Source: Paracoccaceae bacterium
GTDB taxonomy: Bacteria; Pseudomonadota; Alphaproteobacteria; Rhodobacterales; Rhodobacteraceae
Length of the DNA: 64,000 bases
Direction: 5' to 3'
Assembly (NCBI GenBank): GCA_902606585.1
Contig: CACLGX010000002.1
Location: forward strand, 84,241 to 148,240
Under the pieces are notes generated by a model. The model saw nothing but the letters and a program-made list of their open reading frames with translations, was not told the origin of the DNA and searched no databases. The position numbers were made by a program, and so were the translations under genes. How positions within the stretch are numbered: the first letter of the stretch is position 1; each line of letters opens with the position of its first letter. Shown here piece by piece: positions 17,784 to 26,462 of the stretch.

Positions 17784-18938
17784 ATGGCTAAAAAAAAATC
17801 TTTCGTTGGCGCAACAATTTTTGATGGTTTCAAGCGGCACTTAAATTCCGCTTTAATTATAAAGGATAGCAAAGTTGTTGAAATTATTCCTGAAGAAAAA
17901 GTTGATCCTAAAACTGAGCAAATCGTTTTAGCTGGAGGTCTCCTAACACCTGGTTTTGTTGACTTGCAGGTTAATGGTGGAGGTGGCGTTTTATTTAATG
18001 ATAATCCATCATTGGAAAACTTGAAGACAATTTGCGAAGCACATGCAAAACTTGGAAGTACTTCAATTATGCCGACACTCATTTCGGATAGCCCTGAGGT
18101 GAATAAACGAGCAATTTTGGCAATTACTAATGCTTTAGATCAGCAAATCAACGGATTAGTTGGACTACATCTGGAAGGTCCACATTTGGCTCTTGCACGT
18201 AAGGGTGCTCACGACGAACGCTTTATACGGCCGATGAAAGAGTTCGATTGCCTTGAACTTGAAAGTTTAACAAATAAAATCCCTAAGTTAATGTTAACAA
18301 TAGCTCCAGAAGCCGCATCGCTTCAACAAATAACTAGGTTATCAAAAGCGGGTGCTATTATTTCCCTCGGACATACAGATTGCACTTTTAATCAGGCAGC
18401 CGAAGCCGTTGAGGCAGGAGCAAGATGTGCAACCCATCTATTTAATGCAATGAGCCCTTTCGGAAGTCGTGAGCCTGGGCTTGTCGGCGCAGTATTAAAT
18501 AGCGGAAAGCTTTTTTCTGGCATTATAGCAGATGGTTTTCATGTCAATAAAATCAGCATAAATTTGGCATTACGGGCCAAGAAAGGGCCTGGTGCTTTAT
18601 TTCTAGTTAGTGACTCAATGTCTACAGTAGGCTCAGACCAGAAACACTTTTTTTTGAATGATCGCTTAATCACTCGGAATGAGGGAAAATTAATATTAGA
18701 GGACGGGACTTTATCTGGTGCCGACATTAATCTCTCAGATGCTGTAAGATATATGGTAAATGAAGTGGGGATTTTGCAAGATGATGCAATTAGAATGGCG
18801 AGCCTTATTCCTGCCAAAGTTTTGGGCGTGGAAAGTGAAATTGGTTGCCTAGTACCAGAAGCTCGAGCAGATTTTTTGTGGATGAAAAATGACTTGGGGA
18901 TTGAAAAAGTTTGGGTTGGTGGAAAAGAGCAATCTTAA
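17784..18938 (+). CDS. nagA: N-acetylglucosamine-6-phosphate deacetylase
   Basis: Amidohydrolase that removes acetate from GlcNAc-6-P, giving glucosamine-6-P. Seen: PGFVDLQVNGGGG near residue 55, LHLEGPHL with the metal-binding Glu, LGHTDCTFNQAAEAVEAG (first His), ATHLFNAMSPF (second His), DGFHV and the catalytic Asp in LVSDSMS. At 384 residues it is full length. It takes the product of MurQ, encoded divergently next door. No GlcN-6-P deaminase gene is present in the window. Confidence 0.95.
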   Translation: MAKKKSFVGATIFDGFKRHLNSALIIKDSKVVEIIPEEKVDPKTEQIVLAGGLLTPGFVDLQVNGGGGVLFNDNPSLENLKTICEAHAKLGSTSIMPTLISDSPEVNKRAILAITNALDQQINGLVGLHLEGPHLALARKGAHDERFIRPMKEFDCLELESLTNKIPKLMLTIAPEAASLQQITRLSKAGAIISLGHTDCTFNQAAEAVEAGARCATHLFNAMSPFGSREPGLVGAVLNSGKLFSGIIADGFHVNKISINLALRAKKGPGALFLVSDSMSTVGSDQKHFFLNDRLITRNEGKLILEDGTLSGADINLSDAVRYMVNEVGILQDDAIRMASLIPAKVLGVESEIGCLVPEARADFLWMKNDLGIEKVWVGGKEQS

Positions 18939-18946
18939 ATTAAATT

Positions 18947-20068
18947 TTATGATGGATATGCGATTACACCACCTTTCATAGGTTTCCAAACACCCGTTGT
19001 TTTAGGATATGAAATTGGAAGATTGGCCAGAGTTCTTGCTGCAAGAAACGCAAAGCACTCTGCTTCTATAGCATCACCGCGCCAATTATATTTATCGGCG
19101 GTTTCAACATTGATATTGGCCCGAGATGAAATTTCTTGCATCATTGTAGGGTTTTTCCGTCCACCGCCTGAAACGATCAACTGCGTCGGGCGTATGGGTA
19201 AAAGATCAAGACCTTTCCCAACTGACGCTCCTACTAATGCAGTCAAAGTTGCGGCACCGTCTTCAAGTGGCATGCCTTTGGCAATTTCGTAAGAAAAATC
19301 AAACCGGTCTAAAGACTTAGGGAAAGAGACTTCAAAATAGGGGTCTTTCAATATTTCGGTTATTTTGCTCTCGTCTGCTTTTCCTCTGGCTGCTATTTCT
19401 CCACCTACATCCATTTGGCCAATATTAAATGACTTTATCCAATCATTTATTGGCGCGTTGGCCGGGCCAGTGTCGAAGGCAATGAGATCATACTTTTCAG
19501 AGTAACAACTTAAATTTCCTAAACCACCTAAATTCAATATTGCTGTAGTTGAAGTGGCTCCAATTTTTTTTAACAGGGTGGCATGATAAATTGGGCAAAG
19601 TGGGGCACCTTGTCCGCCTTCTGTTATATCATTGGTTCGAAAGTCATAAACGACGGGTATACCAAGCTTATTTGCCATTCTTTGGCCGTCACCTAATTGC
19701 CGTGTTTTACCTTTTGATAACTTATTCGGAGCTTTGTGGAGAACAGTTTGTCCATGAAAACCGACCGCTTCAATTTCATTTTTATCTATTCCTGAAAGCT
19801 TAATGCACTTCTGAATAGCTACTGTTTGAGAGTTTGTTAGCGCGGCTTCTGTTTTAGAAAAGATTTCTGGCTCAGGACCATTAAAATTCCACATTTGAGC
19901 TTCATTAATAGCTTTAATGAGTAGATCTTTTACTTCTTCATCGTAGGGCATCAAATTAAAGTACCCAAATTCTTCTATCAATTTCCCATCAGTACGCAAA
20001 AACGCAACATCGATGTTTCCATCTAAAACTGTTCCAGTCATAAGGCCAATATGCCAGCGCATTTTCAT
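18947..20068 (-). CDS. anmK: Anhydro-N-acetylmuramic acid kinase
   Basis: Hydrolyses the 1,6-anhydro ring and phosphorylates 1,6-anhydro-MurNAc to MurNAc-6-P, the MurQ substrate. Seen: GLMTGTVLDGNIDVAFL at the N-terminus (family MSGTSxDG), VGFHGQT(V)LH near residue 120, VVYDFRTNDITEGGQGAPLCP, NLGGLGNL and FDTGPAN, and IVSGGGRKNP. The frame extends to 20119, but the ATG at 20068 fits family N-termini better; no strong ribosome binding site decides. It converges on nagA with an eight base gap. Anhydro-MurNAc comes from lytic transglycosylases, so the cluster recycles the cell's own wall. Confidence 0.93.
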   Translation of the reverse strand: MKMRWHIGLMTGTVLDGNIDVAFLRTDGKLIEEFGYFNLMPYDEEVKDLLIKAINEAQMWNFNGPEPEIFSKTEAALTNSQTVAIQKCIKLSGIDKNEIEAVGFHGQTVLHKAPNKLSKGKTRQLGDGQRMANKLGIPVVYDFRTNDITEGGQGAPLCPIYHATLLKKIGATSTTAILNLGGLGNLSCYSEKYDLIAFDTGPANAPINDWIKSFNIGQMDVGGEIAARGKADESKITEILKDPYFEVSFPKSLDRFDFSYEIAKGMPLEDGAATLTALVGASVGKGLDLLPIRPTQLIVSGGGRKNPTMMQEISSRANINVETADKYNWRGDAIEAECFAFLAARTLANLPISYPKTTGVWKPMKGGVIAYPS

Positions 20069-20258
20069 ATCGGTTCTGAGTTTCCTTAGCCATAAATAAT
20101 ACAGGCAATTCTTATTCATTCACTTTCTAAAGTAGTTGATGAGTCCACTGTCTTTGTAAAGGGGCTAAAGATGGCCACATATTTTTAAAAGAGTATTTTT
20201 TTATTTTGAAAGCTGAAAAGATTTTTTTCTAAAATTAATAAGGCCTACAATCTGATGC

Positions 20259-22904
20259 TTACTTGTTTATAGCCGTCCGTATTTTTTTACTTAGAAGAGC
20301 ATAACCAACATCATTCATATGAAGTGGGTCGTCACTATAAAAAGTATTTTTATCTTCTCCATAAGCCTCGAGCATGGAGGAGTGTATATTTATAAAATTC
20401 CAATTTTCTTTATTTTTAACATGTTCTTCTAAGCAAAAATTGACTTTTTCAATCTCTTGTCTCAGGTGGCGTCTGAATGGACAAGGTTTGATCGAAATAA
20501 TAAAAACCTCAAATTTTGGCAGAAGTTCTTTTACCGTGGTAAGAAAATTTTTATAGTCCCTCACAACTTCAGTAACAGATAGACCGCTACCTAGATCATT
20601 ATCCCCTGCATAGATAATAATTTTTCCATTGGTTATGCTGGTCGTCAAAAGCTTTTCTGCAAATGCCTGGCAAGCAGCAAGAGTTGCACCACCAAACGCT
20701 AAATTAGACAGATAAGAAACGCCTAAATCAGTCTTTGCATCTTTCCAAAGCCTTAGAGTCGAACTTCCATACAAAATGAAATCTTGTTCTTTTGTTTTGC
20801 TAATATGGTTTTGGATTTCAACTTCACGGATGTCAGTCCCAAATTCTTCCTCTACAGGGCTGAGCAAACCAACGTTTGTTGACAATGTTTGACGTTTTGC
20901 CAGAGGCATAACATTTAATTCTACAGCAAGCTCTATTGCTTCCTCAACATATGATCTGAATGTTTTTCTATATTCTGTAAGGAAGTTTTCTATCTCAGCA
21001 TCGCATGAAGTGTCCTCTACCATATCAGACAATCTGAAACCTGGTTTTATTACAGCCGCGTAATTCGCTCTGGAAACAGGAGAGTCAAAATTTGCAAGAG
21101 CTATTGGGACGATTACGGGAGAGGGCTTCAAACGTGCAGCAAGTTTAAAAGCTCCAATTTTCAAAGGTCCTGGAGATGTCTCTGTTAAATTATCTGGAGT
21201 TTCTGATGTTCCTTCTGGAGCAATAACGAGTGGACGCCCTTCGTCAAATGCTTTTTGAGCTTCTATAAACAAACTCTCCTTTCTGGTTTCCTTTTCACCT
21301 TGAGTTTCCTCTAGTCTGTCCGACTCTGGTGTGTGGACTACAATGTTATCAAGCCGCGAGTAGTAACCGTTACGCCAAAACTCGGTATTTCTACTGGCCC
21401 GAACAATTCTTTGTCCTCCATCGCCGTATTTTGGATACAGAATTTTGGTGCTTACAAAATGGCTATCAATTGCAAAAGCGTGACCATTTGCCAGAACGTT
21501 TTCCGGACATGACGCCAAGTGATTATATATGAAAATGGTCTGGGGCTCTTTAGGCAGATTTTCCATACCTTTTATGACGTAAGGTACTTGATCAAATGCC
21601 CTGGCGAAATCCAATTGAATAAGCTCTTTTAAGCTTACTACGTTTGTACCCTTTTTTGCGCTCGTAACGCGGGTATAAATTTTGTTCAATTGCTCAAAAA
21701 AACGATGCTCCCGTTCAACTGGCTTAAGCGCATCTAGCGCCAGTGACCCTACTGTTTTTTCAGCCTCGTTTCCCTTAAGAGCCGCCTCATAAATGCAGTC
21801 GAAACCAAACTTTCTTGTAAATCTGTTGTCAATCATGTGGGCTGCAGAATGTAATGACGATTGTACGGGAATTTTTGATCCATTAAAGCTAATCAAGGTC
21901 TTTAGAAAATTAGATCCTGGATTGTCTGAAAAATTAAAGTGGCTATTTGCTGATTGTTGATAACGGCCAATTTGCCAAATTTGCCTTTGAAATAGAAAAG
22001 AAGCGAGTAGGGGTTCATTTTCCATCATCAATTGCAAATTTTTGCGAGAAAACTTAAGGATTGCCGTGTCGCGGTTCGATTTTAGGGAGTAGGGGGCTAT
22101 TAACTTAGAATTTCCGTTTGCCCAAGAAAGGGTAACACCTGGCGTTACAATTGTTCGGGTCTTTTGAATTATTTTATTATTTAGTTTAAATGAAAAGTTA
22201 GTCTCTAAGCTACCTGTGAATAAAACTATCAGATCTTCACATGGTTCCCCTTCATTAATGATGACTTCGTTGGCTGGAAATAATATTAATTCACTAAACT
22301 TTAAAAGGTCGGGTAATCTGTCGTGATTAAGTTGAGCAAAAAAAGCACTGTTAATTAGCCTTTTGACAATATCTCTATCGCTATTAAATGAAACACCATT
22401 AAATTTTCTTTGTATCTGCTTTGGTTTCTTTGGTTTGAAATGGCGTGTAGCCCATAAAAGCTCAGTTGATCGGCTAAGAATAAAGCTCATTAAAAAAGAG
22501 CCACCAATTTGGTCGATCATTAAAAGATCATATAGAACTGAGAGCGGAAAAACTAAAACCTTACTCTCGTCTTTGGCTGTAAGGTTTGACATGTACCTGC
22601 CCGGTGAATTTAATCCTGATACACCGAGTGGCACAATACGTTCAGTAACAGTCGCAAAAGTAATATTTTGGTCTTCAGCTTCTTTTGTAAATTCAACTTT
22701 GCCGTCAACCAAAAAGTATAGATTTTCCGCTATTTGGTTTTGATGAAAAATAGTATCTCTAGCTTTATAAACTTCAAAACGACAATGTTTATCAATCAAG
22801 TGTTTAGATTTTTCCGAAAGCTTTAGTTGTAAACTAAAATAACGTTTACTTTCGTCGAAAAAAGAAGAAGTTTTGTCGTTCATATTTTGTAAAATTTTCA
22901 ACAT
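20259..22904 (-). CDS. Fusion: two cNMP-binding folds, PlsC-like acyltransferase, SGNH hydrolase
   Basis: 881 residues with an architecture I do not recognise from a named protein. Residues ~35-140 and ~190-310 look like cyclic-nucleotide-binding beta-rolls (IFHQNQIAENLYFLVDGKVEF; INEGEPCEDLIVLFTGSLE), but neither shows the canonical GE...RxA phosphate-binding cassette, so cNMP binding is uncertain. Residues ~440-620 resemble PlsC acyltransferases: YNHLASCPE at 460 (NHx4D with Pro for Asp) and APEGTSETP at 562. Residues ~705-880 form an SGNH hydrolase: GSST at 713 (Ser715), GDND at 767, DPLH at 859-862. No signal peptide or clear membrane segment is seen, so it is probably cytoplasmic or peripheral. 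A role in membrane lipid remodelling under second-messenger control is inference. A second ATG at 22883 is possible. Confidence 0.75.
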   Translation of the reverse strand: MLKILQNMNDKTSSFFDESKRYFSLQLKLSEKSKHLIDKHCRFEVYKARDTIFHQNQIAENLYFLVDGKVEFTKEAEDQNITFATVTERIVPLGVSGLNSPGRYMSNLTAKDESKVLVFPLSVLYDLLMIDQIGGSFLMSFILSRSTELLWATRHFKPKKPKQIQRKFNGVSFNSDRDIVKRLINSAFFAQLNHDRLPDLLKFSELILFPANEVIINEGEPCEDLIVLFTGSLETNFSFKLNNKIIQKTRTIVTPGVTLSWANGNSKLIAPYSLKSNRDTAILKFSRKNLQLMMENEPLLASFLFQRQIWQIGRYQQSANSHFNFSDNPGSNFLKTLISFNGSKIPVQSSLHSAAHMIDNRFTRKFGFDCIYEAALKGNEAEKTVGSLALDALKPVEREHRFFEQLNKIYTRVTSAKKGTNVVSLKELIQLDFARAFDQVPYVIKGMENLPKEPQTIFIYNHLASCPENVLANGHAFAIDSHFVSTKILYPKYGDGGQRIVRASRNTEFWRNGYYSRLDNIVVHTPESDRLEETQGEKETRKESLFIEAQKAFDEGRPLVIAPEGTSETPDNLTETSPGPLKIGAFKLAARLKPSPVIVPIALANFDSPVSRANYAAVIKPGFRLSDMVEDTSCDAEIENFLTEYRKTFRSYVEEAIELAVELNVMPLAKRQTLSTNVGLLSPVEEEFGTDIREVEIQNHISKTKEQDFILYGSSTLRLWKDAKTDLGVSYLSNLAFGGATLAACQAFAEKLLTTSITNGKIIIYAGDNDLGSGLSVTEVVRDYKNFLTTVKELLPKFEVFIISIKPCPFRRHLRQEIEKVNFCLEEHVKNKENWNFINIHSSMLEAYGEDKNTFYSDDPLHMNDVGYALLSKKIRTAINK

Positions 22905-22965
22905 TCCGATGCTAACCGTTGGTTTCGTTACTCTAGTCTTGCTTACGTCGGAATGAGTTGAAAAT
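22894..22965 (-). repeat. Long imperfect inverted repeat spanning the start of the 881-residue gene
   Basis: Left arm ATTTTCAACATTCCGA at 22894-22909 pairs with right arm TCGGAATGAGTTGAAAAT at 22948-22965; the only difference is a two-base insertion in the right arm. The arms are 38 bases apart. The ATG of the 881-residue gene (22904-22902) lies inside the left arm, so an mRNA stem would bury the start codon. It may be a translational switch or an operator. Confidence 0.6.
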
Positions 22966-23067
22966 ATTTGGAGCTTTTTATGGCAAAATAATTATTTAGA
23001 GGAATTTTCTGTCTAAATTTTATTCAGCGAGCCAAAATTTTAACCATTTTCTCAAATCAAACTATTT

Positions 23068-23844
23068 TCAGTCTGGAGTTATTAATGGCGTCCAAAAACC
23101 ATTACTCGAACTGTCTAAATATGCAAAACCAGTGGGAAACAATTTAAATCCTTTTGGCGCATCTACTCTCCTGTTGAATGAAAATCTTGTGCAGGTCGAA
23201 GGTGCTGTTACGACTGAATGAATACCCAATGATCCCTGATAAATTCCATGCACATGCCCACAAAGAATTCTGATCGGTTGGCTAGCTGCATCAAGACACT
23301 CTGAAAGTTCATCTGAGTTCTTAAGCCCTATCTCATCCATGAAAGGAATACCCGTATTTATTGGAGGGTGGTGGATCGCGAGAATAATATTTTTTTCAGT
23401 AGTTTGATTTAGACTTTCAAATAGTAGGCTTAAACTTTCTGACCTTAGCATGCCATGGTTTTGACCTTCAACTAATGTATCTAGGCCAATAATTAAAGTA
23501 TCATTTGTCTCATAAACCCAATCAAATAATTCTGAGCTATGAATAGCTGTGTCTTTTGCGAAATAATGCATCATTGGTTGACGAAGGTCGTGATTTCCTG
23601 GAATAGCTAGTAAAGGTAAATTTAGCTCTTTTAAGATATCATATGCGTCTGAGTAACTTACCGCACTTCCATCATCGCTAATATCACCAGTAATAATTAC
23701 GCCATCAAGACTCCCAAAATCTCTCTTTCTATCTAAAATTTTATCAATTGTATTTTTTAGAATATGCTTTGCATTGAAAGCTCTTGATGAAGCTGTTTCA
23801 TCTTCAACGAGATGAAAGTCTGATAAGTGAAGAAAGCCGGACAT
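23068..23844 (-). CDS. Calcineurin-like phosphodiesterase, CpdA/GpdQ family
   Basis: Binuclear metallophosphoesterase of 258 residues. All family metal motifs are present: LSDFHL at residue 7 (DxH), ITGDISDDG near 50 (GDxxD), IPGNHDLR near 80 (GNHD), IHHPPI (H) and CGHVHG (GHxH). Relatives hydrolyse cAMP (CpdA) or glycerophosphodiesters (GpdQ), and the late GHVHGIYQG...HSVVTAPST region resembles both. It sits between the cNMP-fold fusion and a HAD pseudogene after the phosphonate-type importer, on the same strand as both. The first neighbour suggests cAMP turnover, the second organophosphate use. Confidence 0.85.
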   Translation of the reverse strand: MSGFLHLSDFHLVEDETASSRAFNAKHILKNTIDKILDRKRDFGSLDGVIITGDISDDGSAVSYSDAYDILKELNLPLLAIPGNHDLRQPMMHYFAKDTAIHSSELFDWVYETNDTLIIGLDTLVEGQNHGMLRSESLSLLFESLNQTTEKNIILAIHHPPINTGIPFMDEIGLKNSDELSECLDAASQPIRILCGHVHGIYQGSLGIHSVVTAPSTCTRFSFNRRVDAPKGFKLFPTGFAYLDSSSNGFWTPLITPD

Positions 23845-23926
23845 TAATTAACTTTTTAGCATCAATCTTCTTAGCCGAGCAATAATGTAAATTGATTAAA
23901 GACAGATTAATCCACTAAAATGTGAT

Positions 23927-24759
23927 TTAAAATGAAAAAGCAGGAATAATAAAATTTGGTATTTCAGAAAGGTTATTAGAATTCAATAAATCTTAATTTT
24001 TTTTTAGTTGCGCCAATACCAGTTTTAACAAGAGCGCTCGAGCAATGAGGATTAAAACTCCCCCTGATATCATGTTCGACACTGTCACCAATGCATAGGA
24101 CTTTCTTAGATTCTATTTCTGGGATTTTATTAAGAGCAAACTTGTAAATTAATGGATGGGGTTTTCTAAACCATGCGACAGATCCTCCTATTTCCTCATA
24201 TTCTTTCGCAATCAAGCCTGCTCCAAAAGAAGTTCCATTTGGGGTCAACATCACTAAATCTGGGTTTATGCAAAAGGCAGGTACTCTTTTATTGGCCATT
24301 GGCTCCAGTAGGGATGTGTAGTAACTAAGAGGTTTTTTGTCGGATTCAGATCCTGAAATTATAAGATAATCAGCTTCGTCTGTATTTTAGGTTGTTTTAC
24401 AAGAAATACCACTAATCGGCGATTTATCTGCGTCCCTTGAAATTAAATATATTTTTGGCTTTATCAACCTTCCATCTTCGAATTTATTTTTAATAGTCCA
24501 ATACGCCACTTCTCCAGAAGTAATGACTGCTGTAAACAAAAATTAAATCAAAACCAAGTCTTTCAAGTCAATTACCATTTTCTATAGCCCTTTTCCCTGA
24601 GTTCGAAAGCAAAACTATTGGTTTATTATATTCGGAGAGCCTTTTGATTGCATCTATTGCAAATGGATAAGGTCTGGAAGCATCCATTAGTAAGCCAAAT
24701 TGATCAATGAAAAACGCATCAAACTGACCGGCAAGATCTTCCAACGTTGTATGCTTCAT
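23927..24759 (-). pseudogene. Decayed HAD class IIA phosphatase
   Basis: Remains of a class IIA HAD hydrolase (TIGR01459-like). The ATG at 24759 begins a fragment with FFIDQFGLL (nucleophile motif) and PIVLLSNSGKRA. It meets a TGA at 24570-24568; LERLGFDLIF continues in frame, then homology shifts frame to ITSGEVAYW. In that frame a TAA at 24389-24387 interrupts again before the part with TPNG, FRKPHPLIY and CIGDSVEHDI (Mg-binding Asp pair). Near the A-rich run at about 23998-24006 the frame shifts once more; the family-like end IPNFIIPAF stops at 23927. Two stops and two shifts show long decay. It lies 73 bases after phnE and was probably part of that operon. Confidence 0.88.
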
Positions 24760-24832
24760 TTTAAATTCTAATTACGTTTACGAAAAGATTAACATCAGAA
24801 GAACGAGGCACTATTAATCTTAGTGCTGGTCA

Positions 24833-25645
24833 TTAAATAATAGCGCCCCGAACCTTAGCAGAAACCCATTCGGAGATAAAAACAGTCACCAAAATAACAA
24901 TCAAGATTAAAGATACTTGGGTCCAAGCCAATGTATTTAATGAGCCATTTAGCTGTAAGCCAATACCGCCGGCTCCAACTAACCCTAAAATTGTGGACTC
25001 ACGAATATTTATGTCCCAACGATAAATGCCAACTCCAGCAATGGTTGGAAGCACCTGCGGTAATATACCAAATATCATTTTTTGCGGACCACTAGCACCA
25101 GTTGCTTCGATAGCCTCTACTTGTGTATGGTCTATTTCTTCAATGGACTCATAAATTAATTTTGCACAGAAACCAATGGACCTAAGCCCTATCGCAATTG
25201 TACCTGCCAAAACACCGGGCCCCAAAATAAAAACTAAAATTAAAGCCCAAATTAATGAATTTACAGACCTAGATGATACTATAATGAATAGGCCAATTGT
25301 ACGAACAACAATATTTGGAGTAGTATTACGAGCTGTCGCGAATGCAACCGGTACGGCAATAGCCATGGCTATAATCGTTCCAATTGTCGCGATATTTATT
25401 GTATCCCAAACAGGCTTCCATAACTTATCCATATATGACCATTTTGGAGGTACCATGCGAGAGCCAATGTCGGCAGCTTGGCTTGGTGCATCGGTCACAA
25501 AAAACCATACTGTTTTTTCAGATATCATCTGCCAAGCATACATAATAACGGCAAGGCCGATTAACCAACAAACCCATCTTATCCATTGTTCTTTGGAGGT
25601 GCGGAGCCGCCATGTTTCAATACCATTATTTGTAATTGCTGGCAT
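24833..25645 (-). CDS. phnE: Phosphonate-type ABC transporter permease (second)
   Basis: Inner-membrane permease, 270 residues with about six membrane segments. The EAA coupling motif reads EAIEATGASGPQKMIFGILPQ, and the PhnE-like YRWDINIRESTILGLVGAGGIG follows. Its ATG overlaps the TAA of the preceding permease gene by one base (TAATG), so I prefer it to the GTG at 25657; translational coupling is likely. Two PhnE paralogues, rather than one, are common in marine alphaproteobacteria. It pairs with the neighbouring permease in one importer. Confidence 0.92.
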   Translation of the reverse strand: MPAITNNGIETWRLRTSKEQWIRWVCWLIGLAVIMYAWQMISEKTVWFFVTDAPSQAADIGSRMVPPKWSYMDKLWKPVWDTINIATIGTIIAMAIAVPVAFATARNTTPNIVVRTIGLFIIVSSRSVNSLIWALILVFILGPGVLAGTIAIGLRSIGFCAKLIYESIEEIDHTQVEAIEATGASGPQKMIFGILPQVLPTIAGVGIYRWDINIRESTILGLVGAGGIGLQLNGSLNTLAWTQVSLILIVILVTVFISEWVSAKVRGAII

Positions 25646-26460
25646 TACTGTACCCACTTTCTGAAAAAGCTCGATGTATATTCCATCGACATCACAATTA
25701 AGATTATTATTATAAGTATCGCGGCGGCCGTGTCGAATTCATATCTAGAAAAAGATGTATTGAGCGTTGCTCCTATACCGCCGCCACCGACAATGCCCAC
25801 AACTGCTGACTCGCGGAAATTAATATCAAGACGATAAATTGAAAGCCCAATCATTCGCGGCATGACTTGCGGTTGGATAGAATAATTTATCCATTGAAAC
25901 CAATTTGCTCCCGTTGCTTTGACAGCTTCAGCTTGTGATGCACTTGAGTTTTCAATGTCTTCAGCTAGTAATTTTGCATAAAAACCAATTGTTCCCAGTG
26001 ATAATGCAACAAAGCCAGCAAATGGCCCAAATCCAAACAATTTAACTGCGAAAATTGCAAGAATTATTTCTGGAAAAGTTCTTGAAGCGGCTATTATGCC
26101 TCTACAAAATAAATATACCCAGGCAGGTGCCAAATTTCGGGCAGCGCCAAGACCAATGGGTACAGACAGTGCAATTCCTGCGACTGTAGAGATGATAGCC
26201 ATCCAAATACTTTCGGCAATTCCTTCCCAAAGAACCCCTCGATTATCTGAGAAATTTGGAGGAAAAAATGAGTCCAAAAATCTTTGCGCTCTAGGTAGCC
26301 CTTCTTTTACTCTCTCCAAATCGATATTCATTGTCCCAAGAGCTGCAGCAAGATAAATTGCGCCACCCACGATGATTAACCATCTTACAAGGCTATTTTT
26401 TATGAACGGTGCTTTTTTCCAACTTGATGGGTAGGTGCCTGTTTCCAAAGAGTTTGCCAT
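25645..26460 (-). CDS. phnE: Phosphonate-type ABC transporter permease (first)
   Basis: Inner-membrane permease of 271 residues. EAVKATGANWFQWINYSIQPQ is the EAA loop that contacts PhnC, followed by YRLDINFRESAVVGIVGGGGIG. The start follows GGAAGAG and lies two bases beyond the phnC stop codon. Its likely partner is the next permease, since ABC importers need two membrane subunits and both loops are intact. Confidence 0.92.
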   Translation of the reverse strand: MANSLETGTYPSSWKKAPFIKNSLVRWLIIVGGAIYLAAALGTMNIDLERVKEGLPRAQRFLDSFFPPNFSDNRGVLWEGIAESIWMAIISTVAGIALSVPIGLGAARNLAPAWVYLFCRGIIAASRTFPEIILAIFAVKLFGFGPFAGFVALSLGTIGFYAKLLAEDIENSSASQAEAVKATGANWFQWINYSIQPQVMPRMIGLSIYRLDINFRESAVVGIVGGGGIGATLNTSFSRYEFDTAAAILIIIILIVMSMEYTSSFFRKWVQ

Positions 26461-26462
26461 TT

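Noticed and set aside
20160-20258. T-rich stretch between anmK and the fusion gene as a terminator
   Set aside because: T-runs are present but I could not find a stable stem before them in either direction.
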